DNA of 64,000 bases from Bradyrhizobium yuanmingense. Lineage in GTDB: Bacteria > Pseudomonadota > Alphaproteobacteria > Rhizobiales > Xanthobacteraceae. Positions 7,745 through 16,759 of the stretch are shown here, in pieces. Positions within the stretch are counted from its first letter, which is position 1. Each line of letters begins with the position of its first letter. The notes under the pieces are model-generated. The model made no database searches and was not told the origin of the DNA. It saw nothing but the letters and a program-made list of their open reading frames with translations. The stretch covers positions 636,697 through 700,696 of the forward strand of contig NZ_FMAE01000006.1 of the NCBI RefSeq assembly GCF_900094575.1, written 5' to 3'. Made by a program: the position numbers and the translations under genes.

Positions 7745-8551
7745 TCACCTCGCAAACGACCGCGTCGGCGGCAGATGCAGCGCCCAGGCATCGACCTCAT
7801 CGCTGGCGCGCGGATAGATCTCGGTCACGATCGGATCGTGGCCGGGGATGAACCTGTCGGGATGGCCGGCGAGGTGCTCGATCGTGTCCCAGCCTTGCGC
7901 CATGTCGCCGACATTATAAACGATCGGGAACGGGCTCTTGCGCTGCAGATTGGCGTAATAATGCGCGGCATCTGAGGCCAGCACCACGGCGCCGCGCGCG
8001 GTCTCGACCTTCACCACCTGCAAGCCGTCGGAATGGCCGCCGACGCGGTGCACGGTCACGCCGGGAGCAACCTCGCCATCGCCGGAATAGAAGGTGACGC
8101 GCTCGCCATAGACGTGGCGCACCATCAGCGTGACATGCTCGACCGAGAACGGGTGGCGCAGCAGGCCGTTGCACATGCAGCGTCCGGTCGCGTAGGCCAT
8201 CTCGCGCTCCTGCAGATGGAAGCGCGCGTTGGGAAAGCGGTCGAGATTGCCGGCATGGTCGTAATGCAGATGTGTCACGATGACGTCACGAATGGCTGAC
8301 GCCGAAACGCCGAAACGCTCCAGCGCATCGACGGGATTGAGCGTGAGCTTGCGCGCCCGCGCGCTCGCCTCCTCGGCGTTGAAGCCGGTATCGACCAGAA
8401 TGTCGCGGCCGTGCCCGCGAATCAGCCAGACGAAATAATCGAGGTCCTGCGCCGCGCTGTCATGCGGGTCGGGCACGAGGAAGTTCATGTGGGGGGTGCG
8501 CGGCGACATCGTCGCATAGCGCAGGGCGTAGATCTCGTAGACGTTTCCCAT
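7745..8551 (-). CDS. N-acyl-homoserine-lactonase-type MBL hydrolase
   Basis: Metallo-beta-lactamase-fold enzyme, 268 aa, of the AttM/AiiA lactonase type that opens the lactone ring of acyl-homoserine lactone signals. The complete dinuclear zinc motif H94-L-H-Y-D-H99 is present, followed by VGGHSDGLQ (His) and LASDAAHYY (bridging Asp) and a late PGHDP (His). A GRCMCNGL loop gives two closely spaced cysteines. Start ATG 8551; upstream lies only a weak site. Transcribed alone, convergent with the hypothetical gene at 7304. Quorum quenching or use of lactones as food are both possible; substrate not provable here. Confidence 0.8.
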   Translation of the reverse strand: MGNVYEIYALRYATMSPRTPHMNFLVPDPHDSAAQDLDYFVWLIRGHGRDILVDTGFNAEEASARARKLTLNPVDALERFGVSASAIRDVIVTHLHYDHAGNLDRFPNARFHLQEREMAYATGRCMCNGLLRHPFSVEHVTLMVRHVYGERVTFYSGDGEVAPGVTVHRVGGHSDGLQVVKVETARGAVVLASDAAHYYANLQRKSPFPIVYNVGDMAQGWDTIEHLAGHPDRFIPGHDPIVTEIYPRASDEVDAWALHLPPTRSFAR

Positions 8552-8900
8552 GGGGCTCGCTTTTTTTTAGAGTTGGATCTTGGACGATCGCGCACACCAA
8601 GCCACCACCGGCAGGAAAGGTCAAACCCGGAGGCGCGGCTGCAATGTGAGATCGATCACGTCTTCACCCGCCCTGGCTGCGCTAAGGTCCGCCGGACAGC
8701 ATCGAGGTACCGAGGACCGTCATGATAACCCCATCCATTCCTCTCGCGGCATGCCCATCCGCTGCGGTCCATCATCGGGATAAGGTCGAATCTCCAAGCG
8801 GTTGACGCCCTCCGTCCCCGGTTTGATAATGAGGTAAGCGTAAGTTAAGGTCGCCGCGGCGCAAGCTGGAACGGCGCCTTTTGGCTGGACCGCGCTGATT
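8552..8900. other. Intergenic region, divergent promoters expected
   Basis: 349 bp between the start of the lactonase gene and the start of the caspase-fold gene, which diverge. A run of eight T lies at 8560-8567. No convincing small gene, hairpin terminator or operator found by eye; it should contain promoters for both neighbours. Confidence 0.5.
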
Positions 8901-10469
8901 ATGAAAATTCGCTTCTTTTTTCTTCTGCCCTTGCTGATCTCGCTCGTCCCGACGGCCCCCTCGCTTGCGGCCGGCGACCGTTTTGCGCTGGTCATCGGCA
9001 ACGCCAAATATCCGGATGCGGATGCCCCGCTGAAGGAACCGATCAACGATGCGCGCGCCGTCGCCGACGAGCTCAAGCGCGACGGCTTTTCGGTCGAGCT
9101 CGGCGAGAATCTGACCGGCGACGCCATGCGCCGCGCCTTCGACAAGCTCTACGGCAAGATCAAGCCGGGCTCGGTCGCGCTGGTGTTCTTCTCAGGTTTC
9201 GGCATCCAGTCCGCGCGCCAGAGCTATTTGCTGCCGGTGGATGCGCAGATCTGGACCGAGTCCGACGTGCGCCGCGATGGCTTCAGCCTCGAGACGGTCC
9301 TCGGCGAGCTCAACACCCGCGGCGCCGGCGTCAAGATCGCGCTGGTCGATGCGTCCAGGCGCAACCCGTTCGAGCGCCGGTTCCGCAGCTTCTCAGCGGG
9401 CCTGACCCCGGTGATCGCCCCGAACGGCACGCTGGTGATGTACTCGGCGGCACTGGCCTCGGTGGTCTCGGACGCCGGCGGCGACCGCAGCCTGTTCGTT
9501 CAGGAGCTGCTGAAGGAAATCCGCGTTCCCGACCTGATGGCCGAGGAGACGCTGAACCGCACCAAGATGGGCGTCACCCGCGCCTCGCGCGGCGAGCAGG
9601 TGCCGTGGATTTCCTCGTCATTGGCCGAAGATTTCTCGTTCATTCCGGGCGCCGGCGGATCGCGTCCGGCAACGCCGCCGCCCGCGCCTCCCGCCGCGCC
9701 GGCCGTCGTCGCCAACAACCCGCCGCCCGCCCCTCCCGCACCGCCGACACCACCGCCGCCGCCGAAGCCGGCCGACAGCGCGGCTGCGGCTCCCGCTCCT
9801 GCGCCTCCGCCACCTGCGGCTCCAGTCGCGGCGCCGGCACCGGCGCCCGCGCCTGCTCCCACGCCGAGGCCGCAGATCGAGGCCGCCCTGCCCCCGCCGC
9901 CACCGCCGGTGAAGCCGGTTGATCCCGTTCCTGCGCCGAGCACGGACGGTGGGCCGAGCGCTGCCGCCCTGGCTGACGATCCCACGATCAAGAGCCTGAC
10001 TGCCAAGATTGCCGCCAACCCTGACGACGTGAACGCGCTGTACCGCCGCGGCCAGGTTTATGCCAGCAAGGGCGCCTACAGCCTCGCCATCAAGGATTTC
10101 GACGACACCCTCCGGATCAATTCGAAGGACGTCGAGGCCCTCAACAACCGCTGCTGGACCCGCACCGTGGTCGGCGACCTCCAGGCCGCGCTGAAGGATT
10201 GCAACGAGGCGCTGCGGCTGCGGCCGAACTTCGTCGATGCACTGGACAGCCGCGGGCTCGTCAATCTCAAGTCGGGCGCGGTGAAGAATGCGATCGCCGA
10301 TTTCGACGCGGCCCTGAAGATCAACCCGCGCCTGACGTCCTCGCTCTACGGACGCGGCCTTGCCAAGCAACGCAACGGCTCGGCCCAGGAGGGGGCGCTG
10401 GACATCGCCAATGCTAAGGCGATGGATCCGAACATCGTTCAGGAATTCGCAAGCTACGGAGTGCGCTAG
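8901..10469 (+). CDS. Exported caspase-fold pseudoenzyme with TPR repeats
   Basis: 522 aa. Order of parts: signal peptide (about 1-24), caspase p20-like domain (about 25-240), a proline/alanine-rich linker (about 250-345) and three to four TPR repeats (about 350-510). The p20 fold is clear from FALVIGNAKYPD, the INDARAVADEL helix and VALVFFSGFG, but the catalytic His that should follow SG is Phe100, and the catalytic Cys of the DAC motif is Ser152 (VDASRRNPFERR). It therefore cannot work as a cysteine protease by the known mechanism. It is probably a periplasmic scaffold or binding protein. An ompA-type gene follows 147 bp downstream. A paralogue with the same two positions replaced lies at 38927-39775. 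Confidence 0.82.
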   Translation: MKIRFFFLLPLLISLVPTAPSLAAGDRFALVIGNAKYPDADAPLKEPINDARAVADELKRDGFSVELGENLTGDAMRRAFDKLYGKIKPGSVALVFFSGFGIQSARQSYLLPVDAQIWTESDVRRDGFSLETVLGELNTRGAGVKIALVDASRRNPFERRFRSFSAGLTPVIAPNGTLVMYSAALASVVSDAGGDRSLFVQELLKEIRVPDLMAEETLNRTKMGVTRASRGEQVPWISSSLAEDFSFIPGAGGSRPATPPPAPPAAPAVVANNPPPAPPAPPTPPPPPKPADSAAAAPAPAPPPPAAPVAAPAPAPAPAPTPRPQIEAALPPPPPPVKPVDPVPAPSTDGGPSAAALADDPTIKSLTAKIAANPDDVNALYRRGQVYASKGAYSLAIKDFDDTLRINSKDVEALNNRCWTRTVVGDLQAALKDCNEALRLRPNFVDALDSRGLVNLKSGAVKNAIADFDAALKINPRLTSSLYGRGLAKQRNGSAQEGALDIANAKAMDPNIVQEFASYGVR

Positions 10470-10616
10470 TATTTTTTTGAGTCGGGCCCCCGTCCAAGGC
10501 TCGAACCTTGAACAGCCCTGGGAAGACCAATGGGCGGATGCCGCAACAGGCTTTTTCGGGGGCGTGTTGCTTGAATTTTGAGAGCACGTGAGCTGGCTGC
10601 GCAGGAGGGACTGGGA

Positions 10617-11288
10617 ATGAGATCGGCTGCAAATTGGCTTACCGCGATTCTGTCCATCATCACCGTCGGCGCCGCGCTGTCGCTGCCGACCTCGGCCGCA
10701 TATGCGGGCGATGACGGCAACAGCAAGAATGTCACCGAGGACGAGATCGTCCGCGCGCTGGCGCCGGCGCCGAAGAAGCCCTTGACGCGCGGCCTCTCGA
10801 TCGGTCCGCAGACCGCCCCTGCACCGAGCGCGACCGACTCCAAGCTGATCCAGTCGGTGCGCGGCCGCTCGACGCGTTCGCTGTCGTCGACCGAGCGCGA
10901 GGAAATCGCCTTGGCCGCCAAGGACAAGCCGAACATCGATCTCGAGATCACGTTCGACTACAACTCCGCCAATATCAGCGCCAAGTCGCTGCCCTCGGTG
11001 CAGGCGCTCGGCCGCGCCTTGACCAGCCCGGATCTGAAGGGCTCGACCTTCGTGGTCGCCGGTCATACCGACGCCGCCGGCGGCGAAGCCTACAACCAGG
11101 ACCTCTCGGAGCGTCGCGCCGATTCGATCAAGCGCTACCTGGTCGAGAAGTACAGCATCTCCGCGACCGATCTCGTCACCGTCGGCTACGGCAAGAGCAA
11201 GCTCAAGGACCCGAACCAGCCGCTGGCGGAGGCCAACCGGCGCGTGCAGGTCGTCAACATGGAAAACAAGACCACCGCATCGAAGTGA
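10617..11288 (+). CDS. OmpA-family peptidoglycan-binding protein
   Basis: 223 aa. ATG 10617 chosen because GGAGGGA precedes it and a clean signal peptide follows (cleavage near AAYAGDD). The C-terminal OmpA domain shows ITFDYNSANIS, VVAGHTDAAGG with the conserved Asp, and NQDLSERRADSIKRYL with the Arg; these bind diaminopimelate in peptidoglycan. The N-terminal half is low complexity and probably unstructured, with no barrel, so this is a periplasmic cell-wall-linked protein, not a porin. It follows the caspase-fold gene on the same strand and may be cotranscribed with it. Confidence 0.9.
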   Translation: MRSAANWLTAILSIITVGAALSLPTSAAYAGDDGNSKNVTEDEIVRALAPAPKKPLTRGLSIGPQTAPAPSATDSKLIQSVRGRSTRSLSSTEREEIALAAKDKPNIDLEITFDYNSANISAKSLPSVQALGRALTSPDLKGSTFVVAGHTDAAGGEAYNQDLSERRADSIKRYLVEKYSISATDLVTVGYGKSKLKDPNQPLAEANRRVQVVNMENKTTASK

Positions 11289-11349
11289 GCACGACGAATC
11301 CATTGCCAGTGACAAGTCGTGATGTCGTGTAAGGTCTCGTTTCCAAAGC

Positions 11350-11373
11350 GCGTCCCGCAGCCTTGCGGGACGC
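11350..11373. terminator. Perfect 10-bp hairpin after the OmpA gene
   Basis: GCGTCCCGCA, loop GCCT, TGCGGGACGC; perfect 10-bp GC-rich stem, 62 bp after the ompA-type stop and before the RND operon. No T-run follows, so it may be a weak or factor-dependent terminator or an mRNA end stabiliser. Confidence 0.5.
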
Positions 11374-11446
11374 CGCTTCATGTCAGAAAAGCGCTCCGTT
11401 TGGGCCTCGCGCGGATGGCCGTGAGCCAGGTCAGGATGATCCGGCG

Positions 11447-12376
11447 ATGAATTTGACTGAATACCTCAAGCCGGCCGGAACCGTGCTGTTCGTCGCCGCG
11501 CTCGGCATCGGCTATTATCTGTTCGAGCATCGCAAGCGTCCCGAGCCGAAGGAGACGCAAAGCGAGGCGCTCGTCATCGTGACGAAGTCAACCAATGCCT
11601 GCTTCTCCGATCTGGTGCGGGTGACCGGTTTCTTCGTACCGCGCCGCGAGGCGGTGGTCGTTGCCGATCAGGAAGGCTCCAGGGTCACCGACCTCCTGGT
11701 CACCGAGGGCACGATCGTCGCCGACAATCAGGAGCTAGCGCGCCTGACCGCGCCGCCGCAGATTCCGGGCCAGCCGCAGCGGCCCGGCCCGCAAGGCCCG
11801 ATCTCGCTGAAAGCCCCCGCGCCGGGCCTTGTCACCGAAGTCCGCACCATCGTCGGCGCGCCGGCCTCGCCGCAGGCCGGTCCGATGTTCCGCATCGCCG
11901 TCAACAACGAGATCGAGCTCGACGCCCAGGTTCCGGCGGTGCACATGTCCAAGCTCACCTCCGGCGCCACCGTGCGGATCAGCCGCGACGATGCGCCCGA
12001 CCTGATCGGGCGGGTCCGGCTGGTTGCACCCGAGATCGACCGCGCCACGCAACTCGGGCGGGTCCGCATCAGCGTCGCCAACAACCCCTCGCTCAAGGTC
12101 GGCGTGTTCGCTCGCGCCTCGATCGACGCCAAGCGAAGCTGCGGCGTCTCGATCCCGAAGACCGCGATCGATCACCTCACGGTGCAGGTCGTCAAGGGCA
12201 ATGTCGTCGAGACACGCAAGGTGCGGGTCGGATTGTCGTCCGACAGCGCGACGGAAATCCTGGAAGGGCTGCAGGTCGGCGAAATCGTCGTGGCCGACGC
12301 CGGCTCTTCGCTCCATGACGGCGACCAGATCAAGACCATGTTCGCCGATGAACTCGATCGCACGCGGGTACGCTGA
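11447..12376 (+). CDS. RND efflux periplasmic adaptor (membrane fusion protein)
   Basis: 309 aa, HlyD/AcrA type. N-terminal membrane anchor (about residues 11-26), half-lipoyl segments (VTDLLVTEGTIVADNQEL and APGLVTEVRTIVG), then beta-barrel and membrane-proximal domains. It bridges the inner-membrane RND pump and an outer-membrane channel. Its stop overlaps the pump's ATG by one base (TGATG), so translation is coupled. The alpha-hairpin is very short, replaced by a proline-rich loop (about 103-118). Only two cysteines occur (C52 and about C231); the same two are kept in the orphan paralogue at 37916-38809. Confidence 0.9.
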   Translation: MNLTEYLKPAGTVLFVAALGIGYYLFEHRKRPEPKETQSEALVIVTKSTNACFSDLVRVTGFFVPRREAVVVADQEGSRVTDLLVTEGTIVADNQELARLTAPPQIPGQPQRPGPQGPISLKAPAPGLVTEVRTIVGAPASPQAGPMFRIAVNNEIELDAQVPAVHMSKLTSGATVRISRDDAPDLIGRVRLVAPEIDRATQLGRVRISVANNPSLKVGVFARASIDAKRSCGVSIPKTAIDHLTVQVVKGNVVETRKVRVGLSSDSATEILEGLQVGEIVVADAGSSLHDGDQIKTMFADELDRTRVR

Positions 12377-15300
12377 TGGCTCTCAATATCTCGGCATGGT
12401 CGATCCGCAATCCGCTGCCGTCGATCGTCTTCTCCATCATCCTGCTGGTGCTGGGTTGGGTGTCCTTCACCAAGCTTGCGATCACACGGCTGCCCTCGGC
12501 CGACATCCCCGTGATCTCGGTGGCGGTGTCGCAGTTCGGCGCCGCACCGGCCGAACTGGAATCCCAGGTCACCAAGACGGTTGAAGACGCGGTCTCCGGC
12601 GTCGAGGGCGTCAGGCACATCACCTCGTCGATCACCGACGGCCTGTCGGTCACCACGATCCAGTTCGCGCTCGAGACCAACACCGATCGCGCGCTCAACG
12701 ACGTCAAGGACGCGGTGACGCGCGTGCGCTCCAACCTGCCGCAGAACGTCACCGAGCCGCTGATCCAGCGCGTCGACGTCATCGGCCTGCCGATCGTGAC
12801 TTATGCCGCGATCTCGCCCGGCAAGACGCCGGAGCAGCTCTCCTATTTCGTCGACGACGTGGTCAAGCGCGCGCTGCAGGGCGTGCGCGGCGTCGCCCAG
12901 GTCGAGCGCATCGGCGGCGTCGAGCGCGAGATCCTGGTCTCGCTGGATCCCGATCGCCTGCAGGCGATGGGCCTGACCGCGGTCAATGTCAGCCAGAGCC
13001 TGCGCGGCACCAATGTCGACGTCGCCGGCGGCCGCGCCGAGATCGGCAAGAACGACCAGGCGATCCGCACGCTCGCCGGCGCCAAGACGCTTGGCGATCT
13101 CGCCGGCACCATGATCCCGCTGTTCGGCGGCGGCGAGGTCCGGCTCGACGATCTCGGCACCGTCACCGACACCATCGCCGACCGCCGCACCTTCGCCCGC
13201 TTCAACGGCGAGCCGGTGGTCGCGCTCGGCATCAAGCGCTCCAAGGGCGCCAGCGACGTGAAGGTGGCCGAGGCCGTGCAGAAGCGCATCGACGCGCTGA
13301 AAGCGGCCTATCCCGACGTCGACCTGAAGGTGATCGACACCTCGGTCGAATACACCAACGGCAATTACCACGCGGCGATCTCGACCCTTTTCGAAGGCGC
13401 CATCCTCGCCGTGATCATCGTGCTCTTGTTCCTGCGCGACCTGCGCGCCACCATCATCGCCGCGATCTCGCTGCCGCTGTCGATCTTCCCGGCGTTCTGG
13501 GCGATGGACCTGCTCGGCTTCTCGCTGAACCTCGTCAGCTTCCTCGCCATCACGCTCTCGACGGGCATTCTTGTCGACGATGCCATCGTCGAAATCGAGA
13601 ACATCGTCCGGCACATGAACATGGGCAAGTCGCCCTACCGGGCCGCGCTCGAGGCCGCCGACGAGATCGGCCTCGCCGTCATCGCGATCTCGCTGACCAT
13701 CATCGCCATCTTCGCGCCCGCGAGCTTCATGTCGGGCATTGCCGGACAGTTCTTCAAGCAGTTCGGCATCACCGTCTCGGTGCAGGTGTTCTTCTCGCTG
13801 CTCGCCGCGCGCTTCGTCACGCCGGTGCTGGCCGCCTATTTCCTCAAGCACAGTACGCACGAGGAGCCGCCGCCCGGTCCCATCCTGCGCTCCTATCATC
13901 GCATCGTTGCCTGGTCGGTGAAGCACTACTTCATCACGGTGCTGATCGGGCTCGGCGTCTTCGCCGCCTCGATCTGGAGCATCACGCTGCTGCCGCAGGG
14001 CTTCCTGCCGGCCCAGGACAGCGCGCGCTCGCTGCTTGCGCTCGAGCTGCCGCCGGGCACCCAGCTCGCCTACACCGAGAAGGTCACCGAGGACATCGTC
14101 GCGCGCCTGCGCAAGCGGCCCGAGGTCAAGAGCATCTTCGTCGACGGCGGCCGCGTCCCGCCGGGCACCCAGGAGGTGCGCCGCGCCGCCCTGATCATCA
14201 ATTACACACCCAAGGACAGCCGCGACATCACCCAGCGCGAGCTCGAATTCTCCATCAGCCAGGAGCTGGAGAACGTTCCCGATATCCGCTTCTGGTTCCT
14301 GGACGAGAACGGCCTGCGCGCGATCTCGCTGGTGGTGACAGGCGTCGACCCCAACATCGTCAACAACGTCGCGAGCGAGCTTGCGACGCAGATGAAGCGC
14401 ATTCCCACCATCGCCAACGTCATCTCCGAAACTTCGCTGGAGCGCCCCGAACTGCGCATCGAGCCGCGCGCCGATCTCGCCGCACGGCTCGGCGTCTCCA
14501 CCGAAAGCCTGTCGCAGACCATCCGTGTCGCCACCATCGGCGACGTCGGACCGGCACTCGCCAAGTTCGACGTCGGCGACCGCCTGGTGCCGATCCGCGT
14601 GCAGCTCGAGGACGCCGCCCGCGGCGATCTGAAGACGCTGGAGCAGCTCCGCGTGCCGCTCGGCGAGCGCGGCGAGAAGGGCGGCGTGCCGCTTTCGGTC
14701 ATCGCCGACGTCAAGCTCGACCAGGGTCCGACCAGCATCGGCCGCTACGATCGCGAACGGCAGGCGACCGTTGCCGCCGACCTCGTCGGCTCCGCCGCGC
14801 TCGGCGATGCCACCAAGAAGATCTACGACCTGCCGGTCATGAAGACCCTGCCGAAGGGCGTGAAGGTCTCGCCCTCGGGCGATGCCGAAAGCCTGAACGA
14901 ATTGTCCGAGGGTTTTGCGACCGCCATCACGGCGGGGCTGATGATGGTCTATGCGGTGCTGGTGCTGCTGTTCGGCACCTTCCTGCAGCCGATCACCATC
15001 CTGTTCTCGCTGCCGCTCTCGATCGGCGGCGCGATCGCGGCCCTGCTCGTCACCGGCAAGCAGCTCACCACGCCGGTGTGGATCGGCATCCTGATGCTGA
15101 TGGGCATCGTCACCAAGAACGCGATCATGCTGGTGGAATTCGCCATCGAGTCCATCAAGGCCGGCACGCCGCGCGAAGAGGCCATGATCGACGCCGGCAT
15201 GAAGCGCGCCCGTCCGATCGTGATGACCACGATCGCCATGGCCGCGGGCATGATGCCGAGCGCCCTGGCCGTCGGCGCCGGCGGCGAATTCCGCTCGCCG

Positions 15301-15522
15301 ATGGCGCTCGCGGTGATCGGCGGCCTGATCTTCTCGACCCTCCTGTCGCTGGTGTTCGTGCCCGCGATGTTCATGGTGATGGACGATTTCGGCGCCCTGA
15401 TCTGGCGCTTCGCCAAGCGGCTGATCGTGCACAGCGAGGATGCGGAGACGGACCATCATGGGGCTGCGGAGGCGGAAGCCAGGCCGGCGGTGACGAGCGT
15501 CGCACGGCCCGCGGCGGAGTAG
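12376..15522 (+). CDS. RND-family multidrug efflux pump subunit
   Basis: 1048 aa inner-membrane proton antiporter of the AcrB/MdtB/HAE1 type. Seen: TM1 after SIRNPLPSIV, large periplasmic loops, the TM4 signature GILVDDAIVEIENIV near residue 396 with the paired Asp used for proton relay, and the second-half counterpart GIVTKNAIMLVEFAIE with the conserved Lys/Asn. Length is normal for the family. It is encoded with its adaptor immediately upstream; no outer-membrane TolC-type gene is nearby. Substrates cannot be read from sequence; a dye/drug/organic-acid range is usual. Confidence 0.95.
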   Translation: MALNISAWSIRNPLPSIVFSIILLVLGWVSFTKLAITRLPSADIPVISVAVSQFGAAPAELESQVTKTVEDAVSGVEGVRHITSSITDGLSVTTIQFALETNTDRALNDVKDAVTRVRSNLPQNVTEPLIQRVDVIGLPIVTYAAISPGKTPEQLSYFVDDVVKRALQGVRGVAQVERIGGVEREILVSLDPDRLQAMGLTAVNVSQSLRGTNVDVAGGRAEIGKNDQAIRTLAGAKTLGDLAGTMIPLFGGGEVRLDDLGTVTDTIADRRTFARFNGEPVVALGIKRSKGASDVKVAEAVQKRIDALKAAYPDVDLKVIDTSVEYTNGNYHAAISTLFEGAILAVIIVLLFLRDLRATIIAAISLPLSIFPAFWAMDLLGFSLNLVSFLAITLSTGILVDDAIVEIENIVRHMNMGKSPYRAALEAADEIGLAVIAISLTIIAIFAPASFMSGIAGQFFKQFGITVSVQVFFSLLAARFVTPVLAAYFLKHSTHEEPPPGPILRSYHRIVAWSVKHYFITVLIGLGVFAASIWSITLLPQGFLPAQDSARSLLALELPPGTQLAYTEKVTEDIVARLRKRPEVKSIFVDGGRVPPGTQEVRRAALIINYTPKDSRDITQRELEFSISQELENVPDIRFWFLDENGLRAISLVVTGVDPNIVNNVASELATQMKRIPTIANVISETSLERPELRIEPRADLAARLGVSTESLSQTIRVATIGDVGPALAKFDVGDRLVPIRVQLEDAARGDLKTLEQLRVPLGERGEKGGVPLSVIADVKLDQGPTSIGRYDRERQATVAADLVGSAALGDATKKIYDLPVMKTLPKGVKVSPSGDAESLNELSEGFATAITAGLMMVYAVLVLLFGTFLQPITILFSLPLSIGGAIAALLVTGKQLTTPVWIGILMLMGIVTKNAIMLVEFAIESIKAGTPREEAMIDAGMKRARPIVMTTIAMAAGMMPSALAVGAGGEFRSPMALAVIGGLIFSTLLSLVFVPAMFMVMDDFGALIWRFAKRLIVHSEDAETDHHGAAEAEARPAVTSVARPAAE

Positions 15523-15583
15523 GGTCCACGCCAGCTTGGAAGCCCACGGTGGCGCAAGTCGTTTGCGTCCGCTAGCCTATGGC

Positions 15584-15823
15584 ATGGCCTTCGCGCGCAT
15601 CACGATGGACCCTGCCGTCTGCACTGGCAAAGCTTGCATTCGCGGGCTGCGTTTTCCGGTTGCGCGGCTGCTCGGCCTGCTGGCGGCCGGCGAGACGCGC
15701 GAATCGATCCTCAATGAATATCGGTATTTCGAGCGCGAAGACATCGATGAGGCATTGCGATACGCGGCGTTCCTCGCCGAGGATCTAGCCGTCGATCTGT
15801 CTCCACCCGCCGAGCAAGAGTGA
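15584..15823 (+). CDS. DUF433 antitoxin-like protein without partner
   Basis: 79 aa from ATG 15584. The sequence ITMDPAVCTGKACIRGLRFP followed by ARLLGLLAAGETRESIL and EDIDEALRYAA is typical of DUF433 proteins, which carry a small winged-helix-like fold and are usually the antitoxin partner of a PIN-like (DUF5615/Mut7-C) toxin encoded just downstream with a 4-base overlap. Here a GTGA overlap is present (GTG at 15820 inside the stop) but the frame beyond it shows only the first few toxin-like residues (KLL) and then enters the convergent crp gene. Either an orphan or the survivor of a lost pair. Confidence 0.8.
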   Translation: MAFARITMDPAVCTGKACIRGLRFPVARLLGLLAAGETRESILNEYRYFEREDIDEALRYAAFLAEDLAVDLSPPAEQE

Positions 15824-15834
15824 AACTGCTCGCC

Positions 15835-16509
15835 CTACTCGTTTCGCGCGATCGCGGTCAGCTTGGTCATGTTCCGCAGCAGGATCCGGCCGCGCTGGAG
15901 ATCGAGGATCGCTTCCTTGCGCCAGGCCTGGAGCTGGCGGTTGACGCTTTCGCGGGCGGCGCCGACGAAGACGCCGAGTTGCTCCTGCGAGATATGGACC
16001 TCGGAACCGAAATCGGCGGCGAGCGCGCAGAGCCGCCGCGCCAGCCGCACCGGCAGCGGCTGCAGCATGGATTCTTCCATGCGCTCGCTCTGCCAGCGGA
16101 TGCGCTGGCACAGCAGCGCGATGATTTTGATCGCGACCTTGGGCTCGCGCTCGAGGAAGCCGAGGAAGTCTTCGCGCCGCAGCACGAACAATTCGCTGGC
16201 CTCGCCCGCGGTCGCGTCCGCCGTCCGGTTCTGGCCGTCCAGCACCGCGACCTCGCCGAACAGGTCGCCCGGCCCCATGAAGTTCAGCGTCAGCCGGCTG
16301 CCGTCGGCGGCGCCGGTCTCGATGCGGACCTGGCCGCGGCGCACGCCGAACAGCGCATTGCCGGGATCGCCCTTCTGGAACAGCACCTCGCCGCTGGCCA
16401 AATGCTGGGTGTGGCAGAGATTAGACAGCCGCTGGAGCTCGTCTGCGCCAAGATCGGCGAACATCGGATTCATCTTCAGGATGACCGCAAATTCGGCCTG
16501 CTTGCTCAT
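15835..16509 (-). CDS. Crp/Fnr-family transcriptional regulator
   Basis: 224 aa from ATG 16509, AAGGA eight bases upstream; an earlier in-frame start exists but lacks a site. N-terminal cyclic-nucleotide-binding domain with GDLFGEVAVLDGQNRTADA resembling the phosphate-binding cassette of CRP, a dimer helix, and a C-terminal HTH (ISQEQLGVFVGAARESVNRQL). There are no N-terminal FNR-type cysteine clusters. Together with two adenylate cyclases in the window, a cAMP receptor role is plausible. A CRP-type palindrome lies 106 bp upstream, compatible with autoregulation and with control of the divergent asmA-like gene. Confidence 0.9.
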   Translation of the reverse strand: MSKQAEFAVILKMNPMFADLGADELQRLSNLCHTQHLASGEVLFQKGDPGNALFGVRRGQVRIETGAADGSRLTLNFMGPGDLFGEVAVLDGQNRTADATAGEASELFVLRREDFLGFLEREPKVAIKIIALLCQRIRWQSERMEESMLQPLPVRLARRLCALAADFGSEVHISQEQLGVFVGAARESVNRQLQAWRKEAILDLQRGRILLRNMTKLTAIARNE

Positions 16510-16614
16510 GTCAATGTCCTTGTGAACGTCCTGGTCATCGTCTCTTGGCAAATCGTCTTGGCAAATCGCTTGAAACCATCAACTTCAGGATCGCGTAAAA
16601 CAGCGCCGGAGAAG

Positions 16615-16630
16615 TGTGTCATAAGTCACA
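16615..16630. promoter_or_regulatory. CRP-type binding site candidate
   Basis: TGTGTCATAAGTCACA matches the CRP pattern TGTGA-N6-TCACA with one change and is flanked by AG and TA. It sits between the divergent crp-type gene (start 16509) and the asmA-like gene (start 16760). This is the only such site I noticed; no binding data. Confidence 0.6.
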
Positions 16631-16759
16631 TAACTTTGCAGCACCCCCTGACTATTTTTACGCGCTTGGAGCCGCTTCCCGTCCGGGGATAAACTCCGGG
16701 CGCAAAGGACGGGTGATCGGCCGGGTTCGGCGCGGATTGTCCGTCGCTGGAAAGTCGAC

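Noticed and set aside
12172..15459. A very long open frame antisense to the RND pump gene
   Set aside because: Rich in Arg/Asp/His/Gly with no domain, in exact mirror phase to the GC3-biased pump gene; this is a high-GC shadow frame. Similar shadows lie opposite hmgA, the GGDEF-EAL gene, the cyclases and the dehydratase.
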